DNA from: Anaerolineales bacterium
GTDB taxonomy: Bacteria > Chloroflexota > Anaerolineae > Anaerolineales > UBA4823
Direction of reading: 5' to 3'
NCBI GenBank assembly: GCA_016935755.1
Contig: JAFGQI010000076.1
Location: forward strand, 46,584 to 110,583
DNA: 64,000 nucleotides
A program made the translations under genes and the position numbers. This document shows, piece by piece, positions 30,980 through 41,265 of this stretch (within the stretch, counting starts at the first letter, position 1; the number at the start of each line of letters is the position of its first letter). The notes under the pieces were generated by a model. The model did no database searches. It saw only the letters and a list, made by a program, of their open reading frames with translations, and had not been told where the DNA came from.

Positions 30980-33900
30980 CTACCCTTCGCGTTTCAGCAC
31001 CGGCAGGTAGATATCGAAGTAAGTACGCGCCATTTCTGGCCCTGCCCAGTCCACTTCGCCGCCTATGATTTGAATCTCAAGCCAATAATAGTAGACGACG
31101 CCGGGCTCGGCGGTAGTATCCAGATAGGTGTAGGTGTTAATCGGGGGAAACTCGGGGTCTTTGACTTCGATCAACCCGCTGATCTTTTCGCCGTGCTCGA
31201 GGCTGTTCATCGAGCGGTAGACATAATACCCATCAATATCACCCTCCCGGTCGATGCTCCACTGCACCAGGATGCCTTCATCCACCTCGCGGGCCTGGAA
31301 GCCAAAGACAAGTTCACCGGTTGGGCTGTTGCCAGCGGTGAATTCGGAAAAGCTGCTCACATCCATGCTGAAGCGATTGTTGATCGTATCCACCGGATTG
31401 CCCCACTGAGCCACGCTGCTGTCGAATTTCATCCCGCGCAGCAGGCTTTCCTCCCCAGCGACATCCGCCTGCAGGTAGTCGAAGGTGGCTGCGCCGGAAA
31501 AGCCGCTGATCCCGCTGGAGGTCACTTCCCAATAGCGCGTCAGGTGGTTGTAGGCAGTGTTATCGGGATGGGTGGCGTTGCTCAGGCGCAGGCAGGCCTG
31601 GGCGGAGGCAAACGTGCCCGCCGTGAAAGACAGGCTGGCAGGGGAGTATTCAACGGCGCCCGTATCATCGCCAATTGGATAGGTAAAAGCCAGTGGGAAG
31701 GTGGGTGAATTGGGAAACTGTTTGCACATGAGGCCAGTGCTGTTGGCTAAAATCATGCGGTTAGCATCGAAAGCTCCGCTGATGGAAGCGCTGCTGCCCA
31801 GGGTCAGCGTGTAAGCGCCCAGGGTCAGACGCCCATTGGTGAGGGTCAGGGTTCCAATGGCATTTTCGTTTTGCGCCAGGACGACCCCGGCGGAGTTGTT
31901 GACGGTCAGGTTGTAAAAGGTGGCTGGTTGTGTGCCGCCGATCGACTGGGCGGTCGAGCCGATGAACTGGATCGTGCCGTTACCATGCGTAAAGCCGCCT
32001 TGCAGGTCCCAGTTCCCTGATAGCTGGTGGGCATAGCTGCTCGCGCTCAAGGCAGCGCCTGAACGGATGGTGAGATTCCCGTCGATCTCCAGGGCGCTCA
32101 AGGCTGAGACGGTCTGCGTGCTGCTGCCATCGCCGACTTGCAGATGGTAAAACTGCCCATTCGTACCGGCAGGCATGTTAATCGTCTGGGCAGAGCTGCC
32201 CTTGAAGACAACCGTTCCACCGCTGGCGTTCATCTGCCCGCTGCCCTGGGCATCCCAATTGCCGCACACCCCCAGCGTATTGGCGCTCATGTTCACCTGC
32301 GCGCCGCTCTGGATGGTCAGGTTGCCCACCTCCAGGTTGCTGTTGACCTGGGGGAAGTTGCCCCCGGCAGGCGTGGCCGGGATGATCACATTGGTGGCGC
32401 AGGTGGGAACCGCTCCGCTGCTCCAGTTGCTGGTGGTATTCCAGGCGGTGGTTTTGCCCAGCCACCACGTCCTGGTGACGGTCAGGCAGATGTCCAGGCT
32501 GATATCATCTACAAAGAAAGATGTTATATTCCGCTGACTTGTTGTGGCGTAGAAATAGATGCGTACGGTTTGCCCGGCCCAAGGGGTTAGATCCATATTC
32601 TCGGATTTCATCCACTGCCCCGTTTGCCAGCCTTCGGAGCGGTAATCTAAGGCCGCCAGAACGGTGCCAGAAGTATTTCGCACTTCGGCGTAGAAGCGAT
32701 CATCTGGGAGCCCCAGTGGTTCAGCAGTAGTCATATACCACCAGAAGGACAGGTCTGCTTTGGAGACGCCTGCCGGGATGCTGACTGTCTGATAAGCAGT
32801 ATGGCTGGCGCGGTTGGCACCCCCAAGACGGAGAGAATAGCTGCCATGTCCCGTGGCGGGGGCAGCCACCCGAGCTGCTCCACTCAAAGTCCAGGAACTG
32901 GTATCACTTTCAAAACCACCGTTGATAATCTGCTGCGCGCAGGTGCTGGTCTCAACCACCGGGTAGCGCACAGAATAAACTAACCCATAAGTTTGGGGGC
33001 CTTGAGGCACGGTTAGCCCGCGCACGCGCACTGTCCAGACCCCTGCTGCGGGGTTAGTCAGCAGCACCTGCTCTTGGTTATCGCGGTTGTTGACGCCAGT
33101 AGTCGCAGTCTGGTAAGGCGCGGCGGGATTGAGGCTCCAGGGGTAGTAGGTTGTCCCGCCAGGGGAAACCACTTCCAAATCCAGGTTGTTGACCAGCGCG
33201 ATGGCTGAGTAGGCCGCGGCGGCATAGTCGTCCCAGGCCAGGCTGATCTTGAACTCGGCGATATCCGCCGGGACGGTCACCTGGAACGAGTCAACTGCCC
33301 CCTGCGTGATCGAGTCGGTACCCCAATTGGTCGGGCCGTATCCTCCCAGCGGCCGCCCGTCGCGGATCAGGTCAACCGCAGCTTTGGCATCCACCTCGCC
33401 ATAGCCGTAGATGTAATCCGGGCCGTCCTGACCCAGATCACGGGCGGTGTGCATCAGCATGGCCTTGAACAAAGCCGGCAGGGGCCGGTCATTGGCGCCG
33501 CCATAGCCCTGCGCCCGCCAGTCCTGCATCATCAGCGCCACAACCCCGGCAGTAGCCGGAGTAGCCATGGACGTACCGCACCATCCCGACCCGCCGTAGG
33601 CGCTGTCGCTGGTGTTCAGCGATGAGTAGATATAGGTCTCCCCACTGGCTCGGCCCAGCTCACAGCCTGGCGCTGAGACGATCGGTTTTAATCGTCCATC
33701 ATCACAGGGCCCCCAGCTGCTGAAGGAAGTCATCGAGTCATAATCCGAATTGGTCGCTCCGACCTGAATGGGGTTCTTGGCGCAGGAGGGTGGGGCGGTG
33801 GTCAGGTAGTTCGACCCGCAGCGTGCGCTGCCCCCGGTGCGTTCATTGCCGTTGGCCCAGGTCATCAGCACCGCGCTGCCGACAGTCAGGTTGTCGCCGC

Positions 33901-35056
33901 GCACAATGCCATCCAGCATATTCGAGCTGACGCCGTAGTTGCCCTCGCGCTCGCAGGGGTAGCCATTGCTGGCAGTATTGCTGCCGATGGAGTTGGTGGC
34001 GAAGTCAATATTATAGGTATTGCGGGCAGTGGCGTAATCAGCTTGGATATCCCCGGCATTATCCCAGAAGAGCATTGTGCCCGCGGTTTGCTGATATTCA
34101 GCGGAAACGATCGTCGCTGAGGGGGCTACTCCCTGGCCGCGCCCGCCGTCTCCATCTCCAGCAACCGTACCCGCAACATGGGTGGGGTGATCCGCTGTTG
34201 TGGTTCCTCCAAATCGTGTCACCCGAGCGCCAGGGTTAAATGTATTATGGGTGGTTCGCACCCAGCCGCCATCGAAGACAAAGACGCGCACGCCGCTGCC
34301 GTTCAGGCTGTAGGGGGCGCTGTACAGCGGTGTGACCTGCATGGTAGTGCGCACGCCGTCGTTATTGGGAGTGAGCGGCGCAGGGCCTTCTTCGATCCAG
34401 ACCACTTCTTCCTCTCCCGCCAGGGAGAGCAGATTTTCGGGCGGGATCCACACGGTCATGCCGTGGATGCCCTCGATCGGCGGCATGGCCACGCCGCCAT
34501 GCGCCTCGGCCAGGGAGGCGCCGCGCGCCAGGGGGACATCTTCGTGCAGCAGCATCATCACCATAACCGCGTTGACCTCGGGATGGATGGCATAGGAGCC
34601 CCACTCATTTTTCCGGATGCTCGGGTGCAGCTTGTCCTCGGCTGTCCACCTGCCAGCCCAACGCACCTGTGGGTTGCTCAGCACATTCACTGGCTGGTCA
34701 GCCGGGATGGAGGCCATCCAGGTGTAATAGGGCACGTACTGCAGCAGTTCGATGCCAGCTTTACGCAGAGCCTCGATCTGGTCGTCTGTAGGATATTCGT
34801 ATAGCTGAACCAGGGAGTGGATGCGGGTAAGCCCCTGCTCCAGAGCCGCCTGTCCTTGTGCAGCCAGGGCGGTCTTACTCTGCTGCTGAATGCCGCGGGC
34901 AGGAGCGAGGGTTCCAGATAAGAGGTGAATCTGGTAGGGGGGTGTTTGATCTGGAAAAGCAGAAGCGGAGGTAGAGCCCCCGAAACCTATCAGCAGGAAT
35001 AGAATACCCAGCGCCAGGATCAGGGGCATTCTGCGGAAAATTCTATATCTGTTCAT
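30980..35056 (-). CDS. Large secreted subtilisin-like (S8) peptidase with C-terminal beta-rich and Fn3-like domains
   Basis: The protein has 1358 residues. A signal peptide (about 8-33, ending SASA) is followed by a 200-residue pro-region and an S8 domain. Catalytic Asp262 lies in VFVFDGGW, His290 in DHPTHVAGTVAG (HGTH changed to HPTH) and the Ser in GWCGTSMATPATAG. A P-domain-like beta region, a jelly-roll module (INGGFESDTSSWTLSG) and repeats of the type GNLTIQSGAQVNMSANTLGV follow. An Fn3-like domain (GILVQWSIDREGDIDGYYVY) comes next, and the protein ends in YLPVLKREG. It is presumably an extracellular or surface protease. AAGGAGG lies before the start, inside a small hairpin. It shares its layout with the next gene. 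Confidence 0.92.
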   Translation of the reverse strand: MNRYRIFRRMPLILALGILFLLIGFGGSTSASAFPDQTPPYQIHLLSGTLAPARGIQQQSKTALAAQGQAALEQGLTRIHSLVQLYEYPTDDQIEALRKAGIELLQYVPYYTWMASIPADQPVNVLSNPQVRWAGRWTAEDKLHPSIRKNEWGSYAIHPEVNAVMVMMLLHEDVPLARGASLAEAHGGVAMPPIEGIHGMTVWIPPENLLSLAGEEEVVWIEEGPAPLTPNNDGVRTTMQVTPLYSAPYSLNGSGVRVFVFDGGWVRTTHNTFNPGARVTRFGGTTTADHPTHVAGTVAGDGDGGRGQGVAPSATIVSAEYQQTAGTMLFWDNAGDIQADYATARNTYNIDFATNSIGSNTASNGYPCEREGNYGVSSNMLDGIVRGDNLTVGSAVLMTWANGNERTGGSARCGSNYLTTAPPSCAKNPIQVGATNSDYDSMTSFSSWGPCDDGRLKPIVSAPGCELGRASGETYIYSSLNTSDSAYGGSGWCGTSMATPATAGVVALMMQDWRAQGYGGANDRPLPALFKAMLMHTARDLGQDGPDYIYGYGEVDAKAAVDLIRDGRPLGGYGPTNWGTDSITQGAVDSFQVTVPADIAEFKISLAWDDYAAAAYSAIALVNNLDLEVVSPGGTTYYPWSLNPAAPYQTATTGVNNRDNQEQVLLTNPAAGVWTVRVRGLTVPQGPQTYGLVYSVRYPVVETSTCAQQIINGGFESDTSSWTLSGAARVAAPATGHGSYSLRLGGANRASHTAYQTVSIPAGVSKADLSFWWYMTTAEPLGLPDDRFYAEVRNTSGTVLAALDYRSEGWQTGQWMKSENMDLTPWAGQTVRIYFYATTSQRNITSFFVDDISLDICLTVTRTWWLGKTTAWNTTSNWSSGAVPTCATNVIIPATPAGGNFPQVNSNLEVGNLTIQSGAQVNMSANTLGVCGNWDAQGSGQMNASGGTVVFKGSSAQTINMPAGTNGQFYHLQVGDGSSTQTVSALSALEIDGNLTIRSGAALSASSYAHQLSGNWDLQGGFTHGNGTIQFIGSTAQSIGGTQPATFYNLTVNNSAGVVLAQNENAIGTLTLTNGRLTLGAYTLTLGSSASISGAFDANRMILANSTGLMCKQFPNSPTFPLAFTYPIGDDTGAVEYSPASLSFTAGTFASAQACLRLSNATHPDNTAYNHLTRYWEVTSSGISGFSGAATFDYLQADVAGEESLLRGMKFDSSVAQWGNPVDTINNRFSMDVSSFSEFTAGNSPTGELVFGFQAREVDEGILVQWSIDREGDIDGYYVYRSMNSLEHGEKISGLIEVKDPEFPPINTYTYLDTTAEPGVVYYYWLEIQIIGGEVDWAGPEMARTYFDIYLPVLKREG

Positions 35057-35064
35057 CCTTCCCT

Positions 35065-35103
35065 CCTTATGGTGATAAGGGGAAAATATTGATCATCAAT
35101 ATT
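35065..35103 (-). promoter_or_regulatory. Leader inverted repeats before the first subtilase
   Basis: Two structures precede the start. AATATTGA-N3-TCAATATT (35085-35103) is a perfect 8-bp inverted repeat. CCTTAT-N4-ATAAGG (35065-35080) has a 3' arm that overlaps the AAGGAGG ribosome site. The first may be an operator; the second could mask the ribosome site in the mRNA. A TAAAAT box lies just upstream, without a clear -35. Confidence 0.45.
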
Positions 35104-35202
35104 CATTTTACCTTATTCTGGCATACCAGTAGCCAGCGATTTTACCATCCTGACAGGATATGATATTGGGTAAGTGAGGGTATGGGCAGTTTTTGTGGCG
35201 CC

Positions 35203-38200
35203 TTACGGCTGCGGCTGCTGGATTGCCGGCAGGAAGAGGCTGTTAAAGCGCGCTCCCGCCAGCGGGCCAAAGTATTGAGCCACCCCTCCGCTGACCACCT
35301 CGATCCAATAATAATATACCAGGCCGATTGTTCCGCTGTCATCCTCGAAGGAATACAGCGTGCCAGCGCCTGTGGCTGGGATCAGATCGTCACCGTTCAA
35401 TTTGGTGAGTAAGCCATCCAGGCTGGTTGAACGATATACATTGAAACCATCCAGCCCGGTTTCCTGGCTGGTTTCCCAGCTAAGGGTGACCTGATCCAGG
35501 CTGCTCGTGAGGCTGAAATCCGCTAAGCGGACGATATCCGGCTCGTCAAGCCCGGCGGTGAAGGCGGAGAAGCTGGTCAGAACCGCGCTGATACGGTGAT
35601 TGAGGGCATCCACCGGGTTGAGCATGCTCCACCAGACGCCATCGTACTGTTTGCCAGATAAATTCGCCTCGACGCCAACCACATCGGCAGGCAGATAATT
35701 GAACGCAGCTGTGCAGGAGAAACCACTGATCCCGTTTTGGGAGATTTCCCAGTAGCGGGTCAGGTAGTCGCTGGAGGTGGGGTTTAGTGGATGAGCAGTA
35801 TCTACCAGGCGAACACCGGCATAAGCGTTATTGAAGCTCCCACTGGTGAAGTTCAAAGTCACAGGCGAGTATTCTGCTATACCATCACTGTCACCAATCG
35901 GGAAAGTGAAAGAGCCTGTCCCGCTGAAGGTTTTGCGCAGTTCGCCTGAGTCCGTAGCAATTACCATGTTAGCTGCCGATGGGCTGCCCGCAACGCTGGA
36001 GGCTGCACCCAGGGTCAGGTTGTATTTCCCCAAAGTAAGCAGACCATTGCTCAGGGTCAGGTTCCCGTTTATATTTACCGGCTGGCCTAATGCGACGCCG
36101 CTAATATTGTTAATCGTGAGGTGGTTGAAAGCTGCCGGTGGGCTGCCGCCGATCCACTGCGGGGAAGATCCGGCAAAGGCCACCGTGCTGCTGCCAGGGT
36201 TGAAGCTGCCGCCGTTCAAATATAAGTTTCCAGTCAGGGTTAGCGTGCCAGCAGGAGCGTTGAATACGCCGTCAGAGATCGACAGGCTGCTGATGGTGGC
36301 GCTGCCCAACACCTGCACGGTGGCGTTCTTGCTTAAGGAAACTGCCTCGTTGAACACTTTTGGATAAACATGCACACTGCCGCCCGTGCGCACCTCATTG
36401 ATGGCGATTTGCAGGCTGGTGTAGCAGGGGGTGTTCCCTGCGCACAGGCCATCCGGGTCAGCATAGGTATCGGCGGCAATGAAGCTGCGCGCCTGAGCCA
36501 GATAGAGATCGAAGTTTTCACTCAGATTGAACAGAGTCTGGGCGAAACCCAGGCTGCCATAGCTGGGGTTCTGGCTGTCGGGCGGGTTCTTAGAATAGAG
36601 CAGGGTTGGCCCGGTAAAGTTGAACCCGTTGAGGGTGGTGTTCAGCCAGAGCAGGCGCGGCGCGCCGGCGTTACCAGATGCATTGAAGGGAGGATCGTCC
36701 ACCGTGGCAGTGGACTGGTAGGTCAAATTGGGAGCGCCGCCCGCCGCCGGGATGCGCAGCAAGTAGACATTTGCCCCACGCAGGCTGTCTTTATAGGCCA
36801 GGTAAGAGATATAGGTATATGATCCATCGCCAGTGATCATGTTGGCGTTCTGCTCGGCGATGCGCTCGATAAACGGGCCGTAGGTGACCGGGAAGCTTGG
36901 ATTGGGTAAAGAGCCAGTGGAACGGGTATAGTACAGGCGAGGGGTTGGATTGCTGTAGTCCACATACCGGTGCCAGCTTACCCACAGGGAGTCTGTGGCG
37001 GCGATATAGGCAACCGCAGGCCGCGATTCGCGCTCTCCAGTGCCTGCTACAGTGATATTCCTCACCCCGGCGGCATCCCAGGCGTTGCTGTCGCCATCCC
37101 AACGCTTGAGGCGGACGTCGCGGTTGTAGTCAAGCACCCGGTGGGAATAAGCCATCCAGACATCATTGCGGGCGGTGTCCAGAGTGAGTTGAGCGTAGCG
37201 ACTGGGTGCATTCGTGCCCGTCGCATCGGGTATGGCTGCAACCGTTGTCCAGCTGGCTCCGTTGTTGGTTGACTGAGCGGAATAAACCCCAGATGTATAA
37301 TTGGTGCCGCGATAAGCGAACCAGACCACCAGGATATCGCCGTTATTATCGTAGATCACATCCGGTTCATACAGGGTTTCGTCGTTGTTGTATGTAGCCA
37401 GGGTCTGGATAGCCCCCCAGCCGCTTCCATTCGTCCAGGTGCGAGCGTACATCGCGGTTGAATCGCTGCGATGCCAGGCCACAGTGACGCTGGAGCCATC
37501 CGCTTTTCCGGCGATAACTGGGAAGGCGTAATACGCGCCATCATTGGCATCCACCTGACCCATCTTGCTCCAGGTTTGCCCGCCGTTGGTGGAGCGGGCA
37601 GTCCAGATTTTTGCTTCGCTGTTGTTGTGGTTTTCAGCCGTGAGGTAGGTGATCCACAGGGTTTGTCCACTTCCCCAGGCATCCGGGGCGAACTGTGGAG
37701 CGCTGTCAGCGATAATGTGCGTTTCGTTCAGCAAGGAGGATGGTGTGAGTACATTCAGGCCGAGCACCTGGGCATCCTTGCGGCTGCCAGCGCCAGCGGA
37801 AGCGGCAGTCAGGGCAACATCATAGGCGCCGCTGGAAGCCCCCAGAGCTACTTTGACCGTCACCTGTACATCTTGAGATGCGCCTGAAGCTAAAGCGATT
37901 GGGCCGGAGGGGTTATATGTCACCGTGATGCCGGAGGCGCTGACGCCATTCATATTCGTGACCGCATAGCTCAGGCTGAAGGTATCCGCATTGGTGCCCC
38001 AGTTTGTTAAACGAACCGAGGTGGTGAAGGCGCTGCCCGGAGCAGTATGTTCTTGCGTGCCGGAGAGAGGCCGGAGGGAGGGGAAATACGGTTGGGATGA
38101 AGTGCCTGCCCGTCCGCTGGGGTCAGATCGCGTGTAGGACGGGGTGACCCCGAGGCCACCCGAGACAACCAGGGCATAGGGCTGGGTGCTGGAATTGATC

Positions 38201-40533
38201 GTAGTGGCGATGGTCTGCAGGGTCCACTGCCCGGCAGGCGGGTTCTGCACATAAACCGCCTCGGTGTTGTTCTTGGCGTCCGCGCTGCCGCCGGTGGTTG
38301 ACCAGGATCCGTTGAATACGTTGCCGCGATACTGCATCCCTCCGGGAGCAGTGACCAGCAGATCCAGGTTGTTTACGGCATAGCCATCTGAGCCAAGCTG
38401 GCGGTCCGTCCAGGTCAACGTGATCTTGAGCGGTTCGTTTGAATCGATCACATTGAAGGTATACTGGCGTGTGCTGCCTGAAGTAGTAAATCCAATGCTG
38501 GATGTCTTCTGACCAGCAGTGATGTTGGTGAAATCATCATAGAAGAAGGAGCGCGGGGCGCGCGGAGTAATGGATTGCTCCAGGTTGACCATGCCCCAGC
38601 CCTGCATGTTGCGCCCGCCATACGGAGCAGTGGTCAGATTTTCGTAGCCGTAGCCCGTATCCACTGCGCCGTTAAGCAAGAACGCCTTGACCAGGGCGGC
38701 GCTGGGTGGTGTGCTGCTGCCCAACCATTGGATATCCTGCAGGTAATCGCGCACAATCGTAGCCGCGCCGGTGGCGTTGGGGGCGGACATGGAGGTGCCG
38801 CCCGACCACCAGTAATCCATATGCCCATCGCCATTCCCATCACCGGGTTCATTGGACCACAGGGTGAAGGTGTCTTCGTCGATAAATGTGGTGCGGGTGG
38901 AGAGAATATCTGCCCCAGGAGCGACAATGTCGGGTTTGAAGCGCCCATCCGAGGGAGGGTTGACCGGGCCGCGGCTGCTGAAATCCGTCAGCACCACAGC
39001 GGTATCACTGCTGTTCCACAAAGAGCGGTGGTTGCCGCTTGCGCCCACCGAGAGGATGTTCTTGGCTGTGCCAGGCTGCCCGACTGTGTTCCAGTTGGGG
39101 CCATCGTTGCGGGCAGAGGCCAGCACCAGGTAGTCCTGGTAATCCCACATGATCTCATCAGCCTCGGTGGCATCCTGTCCATAGCTGTAGTACGGCGCTC
39201 CCCAGGAGTTGTTGACATTGCGCGCCCCGTTGTCGTAAACGCTCTTCCAGGTCAGATAAACATCCCCTAAGCCGCACAGAGTGCCTTGAGTTAAGTAGTA
39301 GTGGCCAGCAACGTAGGAAAACACCATCCGGGCTTCCGGCGCTTGCCCCACGCCAAAGGCGTAGTCGAAGAAGGGATTTGCACCGCGCGCCTGGTTCTGC
39401 AAGCCACGCTGCAGCAGTGAGTTATAGCCGTTACCCAGGATCGTTCCAGCAACATGTGTGCCATGACCAGAGGCATTTTCACTATCTGAATTGTAGCAGA
39501 AGCACGGGCTGGAACAGCCTTGCCCGGGAAGTGCGGCGGAGATGCGCGAAGTCTTGATCCCATTGGTAAAGTCGTAGAAGTCATTGATATTAGGAGTTGT
39601 GTTATTGGCATCCAGACCAGAATCGACCATGCCCGCGATCTGCCCTTCGCCGGTCAGGTCCTGCAGCAGCCCATTGCGGGAAGCGCTGCGCACATCCCAG
39701 GTGCGAGTGACCTGGCTGGCGCGCTCATTGTCGAAGGTGGGCGGGATATATGGCTCGAGACGATAGACGCCTGGGATGGCTGCCAGGGCAGGTATCTGCT
39801 CTGGCGTTGCCCAGATGCGCATGACCTGCAGTTCACGGCTGGCGACCCACTCTATGGAAGCCCCAACGCCTGCCACCTTCTCCTGCAGGGCGGTGGGGTC
39901 CTGGCCCGGAAAAGAGCGCAGGTTCAGGGCGATCAGGCCGTCTTGGGCGAATGCCAGCTGCAGCTCCTGCGCGGAGGCCAGTCGATATGCGGGGTGGTAG
40001 GGGCCAACCCACTGCACAGCATGCGCTTGCTGCACCTTGGGCAGCAAGGCTGGATCCATGCGGACGATAAACGTGAAGTTCGGATGATAGCCCAGGAAGG
40101 CAACCCCCATTGATTCTAATTCTTTCAGCCATTCCGCCTTGGTAGGGCCGTAAAACTGGATCAGAAAGTACGGGTCTTCTGGCGCAGAGCGCAGGTCAGC
40201 GGAGAGTTTCGGTTCGCCTTGGGAGGTGTCGAAAGTCGTCCCATTGAGCGAGATGACTGTGCGCTCTGGCAAGAAATCGACGACATAATCTTGCTCCAGG
40301 GCGCGCAGGTCGGTAGTGGTTGCTTCTGCCAGTACGAAAGCCTCATAATATTCCAGGATGCGCAGGTTTGCAGGCAGCGCCCTGGTGCCAGAGGTGTTCG
40401 CCAGCACCAGTTGAGTCTGGGTGGCTGAGCGCGCTGGGATGATTGCCAGCAGGGCGATCATGCTCAGGGTGAGCAGGATGAAAATGCTTTGCCAAAAGGG
40501 GAAACGGTGGAATAAGAAACGGCGCGGCTGCAT
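35203..40533 (-). CDS. Very large secreted subtilisin-like (S8) peptidase with BNR-like and Fn3-like domains
   Basis: The protein has 1776 residues. A signal peptide (about 10-37, ending ARSA) and a 250-residue pro-region precede the S8 domain. The catalytic Asp is in IAGMVDSGLDAN, the His in GHGTHVAGTILGNG and the Ser in GGTSMSAPNATGAA. A beta-sandwich region follows, then a sialidase/BNR-like part with Asp-box-type repeats (TARSTNGGQTWSKM, SAQSTNNGASWTTV). Next come a repeat segment (NLYLNGGSFNPGSSTVAFAG), an Fn3-like module (QVTLSWETSQETGLDGFNVY) and the end FLPAIQQPQP. The final 300 residues are clearly paralogous to the other subtilase. It is probably an extracellular enzyme for protein or glycoprotein breakdown. 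GAGGAAAT precedes the ATG. Confidence 0.92.
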   Translation of the reverse strand: MQPRRFLFHRFPFWQSIFILLTLSMIALLAIIPARSATQTQLVLANTSGTRALPANLRILEYYEAFVLAEATTTDLRALEQDYVVDFLPERTVISLNGTTFDTSQGEPKLSADLRSAPEDPYFLIQFYGPTKAEWLKELESMGVAFLGYHPNFTFIVRMDPALLPKVQQAHAVQWVGPYHPAYRLASAQELQLAFAQDGLIALNLRSFPGQDPTALQEKVAGVGASIEWVASRELQVMRIWATPEQIPALAAIPGVYRLEPYIPPTFDNERASQVTRTWDVRSASRNGLLQDLTGEGQIAGMVDSGLDANNTTPNINDFYDFTNGIKTSRISAALPGQGCSSPCFCYNSDSENASGHGTHVAGTILGNGYNSLLQRGLQNQARGANPFFDYAFGVGQAPEARMVFSYVAGHYYLTQGTLCGLGDVYLTWKSVYDNGARNVNNSWGAPYYSYGQDATEADEIMWDYQDYLVLASARNDGPNWNTVGQPGTAKNILSVGASGNHRSLWNSSDTAVVLTDFSSRGPVNPPSDGRFKPDIVAPGADILSTRTTFIDEDTFTLWSNEPGDGNGDGHMDYWWSGGTSMSAPNATGAATIVRDYLQDIQWLGSSTPPSAALVKAFLLNGAVDTGYGYENLTTAPYGGRNMQGWGMVNLEQSITPRAPRSFFYDDFTNITAGQKTSSIGFTTSGSTRQYTFNVIDSNEPLKITLTWTDRQLGSDGYAVNNLDLLVTAPGGMQYRGNVFNGSWSTTGGSADAKNNTEAVYVQNPPAGQWTLQTIATTINSSTQPYALVVSGGLGVTPSYTRSDPSGRAGTSSQPYFPSLRPLSGTQEHTAPGSAFTTSVRLTNWGTNADTFSLSYAVTNMNGVSASGITVTYNPSGPIALASGASQDVQVTVKVALGASSGAYDVALTAASAGAGSRKDAQVLGLNVLTPSSLLNETHIIADSAPQFAPDAWGSGQTLWITYLTAENHNNSEAKIWTARSTNGGQTWSKMGQVDANDGAYYAFPVIAGKADGSSVTVAWHRSDSTAMYARTWTNGSGWGAIQTLATYNNDETLYEPDVIYDNNGDILVVWFAYRGTNYTSGVYSAQSTNNGASWTTVAAIPDATGTNAPSRYAQLTLDTARNDVWMAYSHRVLDYNRDVRLKRWDGDSNAWDAAGVRNITVAGTGERESRPAVAYIAATDSLWVSWHRYVDYSNPTPRLYYTRSTGSLPNPSFPVTYGPFIERIAEQNANMITGDGSYTYISYLAYKDSLRGANVYLLRIPAAGGAPNLTYQSTATVDDPPFNASGNAGAPRLLWLNTTLNGFNFTGPTLLYSKNPPDSQNPSYGSLGFAQTLFNLSENFDLYLAQARSFIAADTYADPDGLCAGNTPCYTSLQIAINEVRTGGSVHVYPKVFNEAVSLSKNATVQVLGSATISSLSISDGVFNAPAGTLTLTGNLYLNGGSFNPGSSTVAFAGSSPQWIGGSPPAAFNHLTINNISGVALGQPVNINGNLTLSNGLLTLGKYNLTLGAASSVAGSPSAANMVIATDSGELRKTFSGTGSFTFPIGDSDGIAEYSPVTLNFTSGSFNNAYAGVRLVDTAHPLNPTSSDYLTRYWEISQNGISGFSCTAAFNYLPADVVGVEANLSGKQYDGVWWSMLNPVDALNHRISAVLTSFSAFTAGLDEPDIVRLADFSLTSSLDQVTLSWETSQETGLDGFNVYRSTSLDGLLTKLNGDDLIPATGAGTLYSFEDDSGTIGLVYYYWIEVVSGGVAQYFGPLAGARFNSLFLPAIQQPQP

Positions 40534-40611
40534 ATTTCCTCATAAGCACGATGGGATGAATGAAAAACAGCCTCTATTTTAGCACTGAAAAAGACCGAAA
40601 CGTGGTGGATA

Positions 40612-41265
40612 TTAGCTATAGGCAGTTGCCGCGATCACGGCTGTGGCGGCCGCGGATTCAATTTCCTCGATCACCTGCGCCACTGCTTCGCCGAATATTT
40701 CACCTTTGACCAGTGCTTTGATGCCGCGGGAAGCCATCTTGCGTTCGTCGCGGGTAAACACCAGTCCGGACATCTGGCAAGCCTGTGCCAGGCTGAGTAA
40801 AATCACCCCGCGCGGCTCGGGTTTTTCGGCAGCCAGGATCATGGCGCGCATGTGCTGCTTGATCCAGTATTTGGCGGAGGCGTCTTGCTGTGGATAGGCC
40901 ACATAGGGAATAACCCAGATGTATTTCTTCTCCTGGCGCTGCAGGATGCCTTTCTGTACCAGGCGGGCTGCGACGCGTTTGCGATATTTCTTATCACCCA
41001 GGGTATTGACCCACACTGTCAGTTTGCGCGGCTTTTTAGAAGCGGCGATATAGGCCATAGCATCATCCAGTAGTTCATCTCCACTGGATGTGTCATCTAG
41101 AATGATCAGCTTGCGATCATGATCCAGGCCAACCTTTCCCGCCAATGCCAATTCAGCCAAAATTGCGCCGGCCAGACCATAGGGCAGATAGGATGTAGCG
41201 CCATGCAAGGTGCCTTTTTCATCGTTTAAAGCCAATAAAAAGAGTTCTTCAGCTAAGTTGAGCAT
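40612..41265 (-). CDS. GPP34 (Golgi phosphoprotein 3-like) family protein
   Basis: The ORF runs back to 41286, but ATG at 41265 (MLNLAEELFLLALND) with GGAGGAG just upstream fits the family start, giving 217 residues. Typical features are the N-terminal LAEELFLLALNDEKG, the Ala/Leu-rich helix YGLAGAILAELALAGKV and the basic stretch KYRKRVAARLVQKGIL. Eukaryotic GOLPH3 binds phosphatidylinositol-4-phosphate; bacterial members are common in Actinobacteria and Chloroflexi and have no settled function. It stands alone between a subtilase and the divergent HNH gene. Its leader contains two mutually exclusive hairpins that look like an attenuator. Confidence 0.88.
   Translation of the reverse strand: MLNLAEELFLLALNDEKGTLHGATSYLPYGLAGAILAELALAGKVGLDHDRKLIILDDTSSGDELLDDAMAYIAASKKPRKLTVWVNTLGDKKYRKRVAARLVQKGILQRQEKKYIWVIPYVAYPQQDASAKYWIKQHMRAMILAAEKPEPRGVILLSLAQACQMSGLVFTRDERKMASRGIKALVKGEIFGEAVAQVIEEIESAAATAVIAATAYS

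Noticed and set aside
31070-31708. Plus-strand 212-residue ORF inside the first subtilase
   Set aside because: It is antisense to the Fn3-like C-terminal region and has no ribosome site or family resemblance.
34178-34804. Plus-strand 208-residue ORF inside the first subtilase
   Set aside because: It lies antisense to the pro-region and catalytic core and has no recognisable motif.
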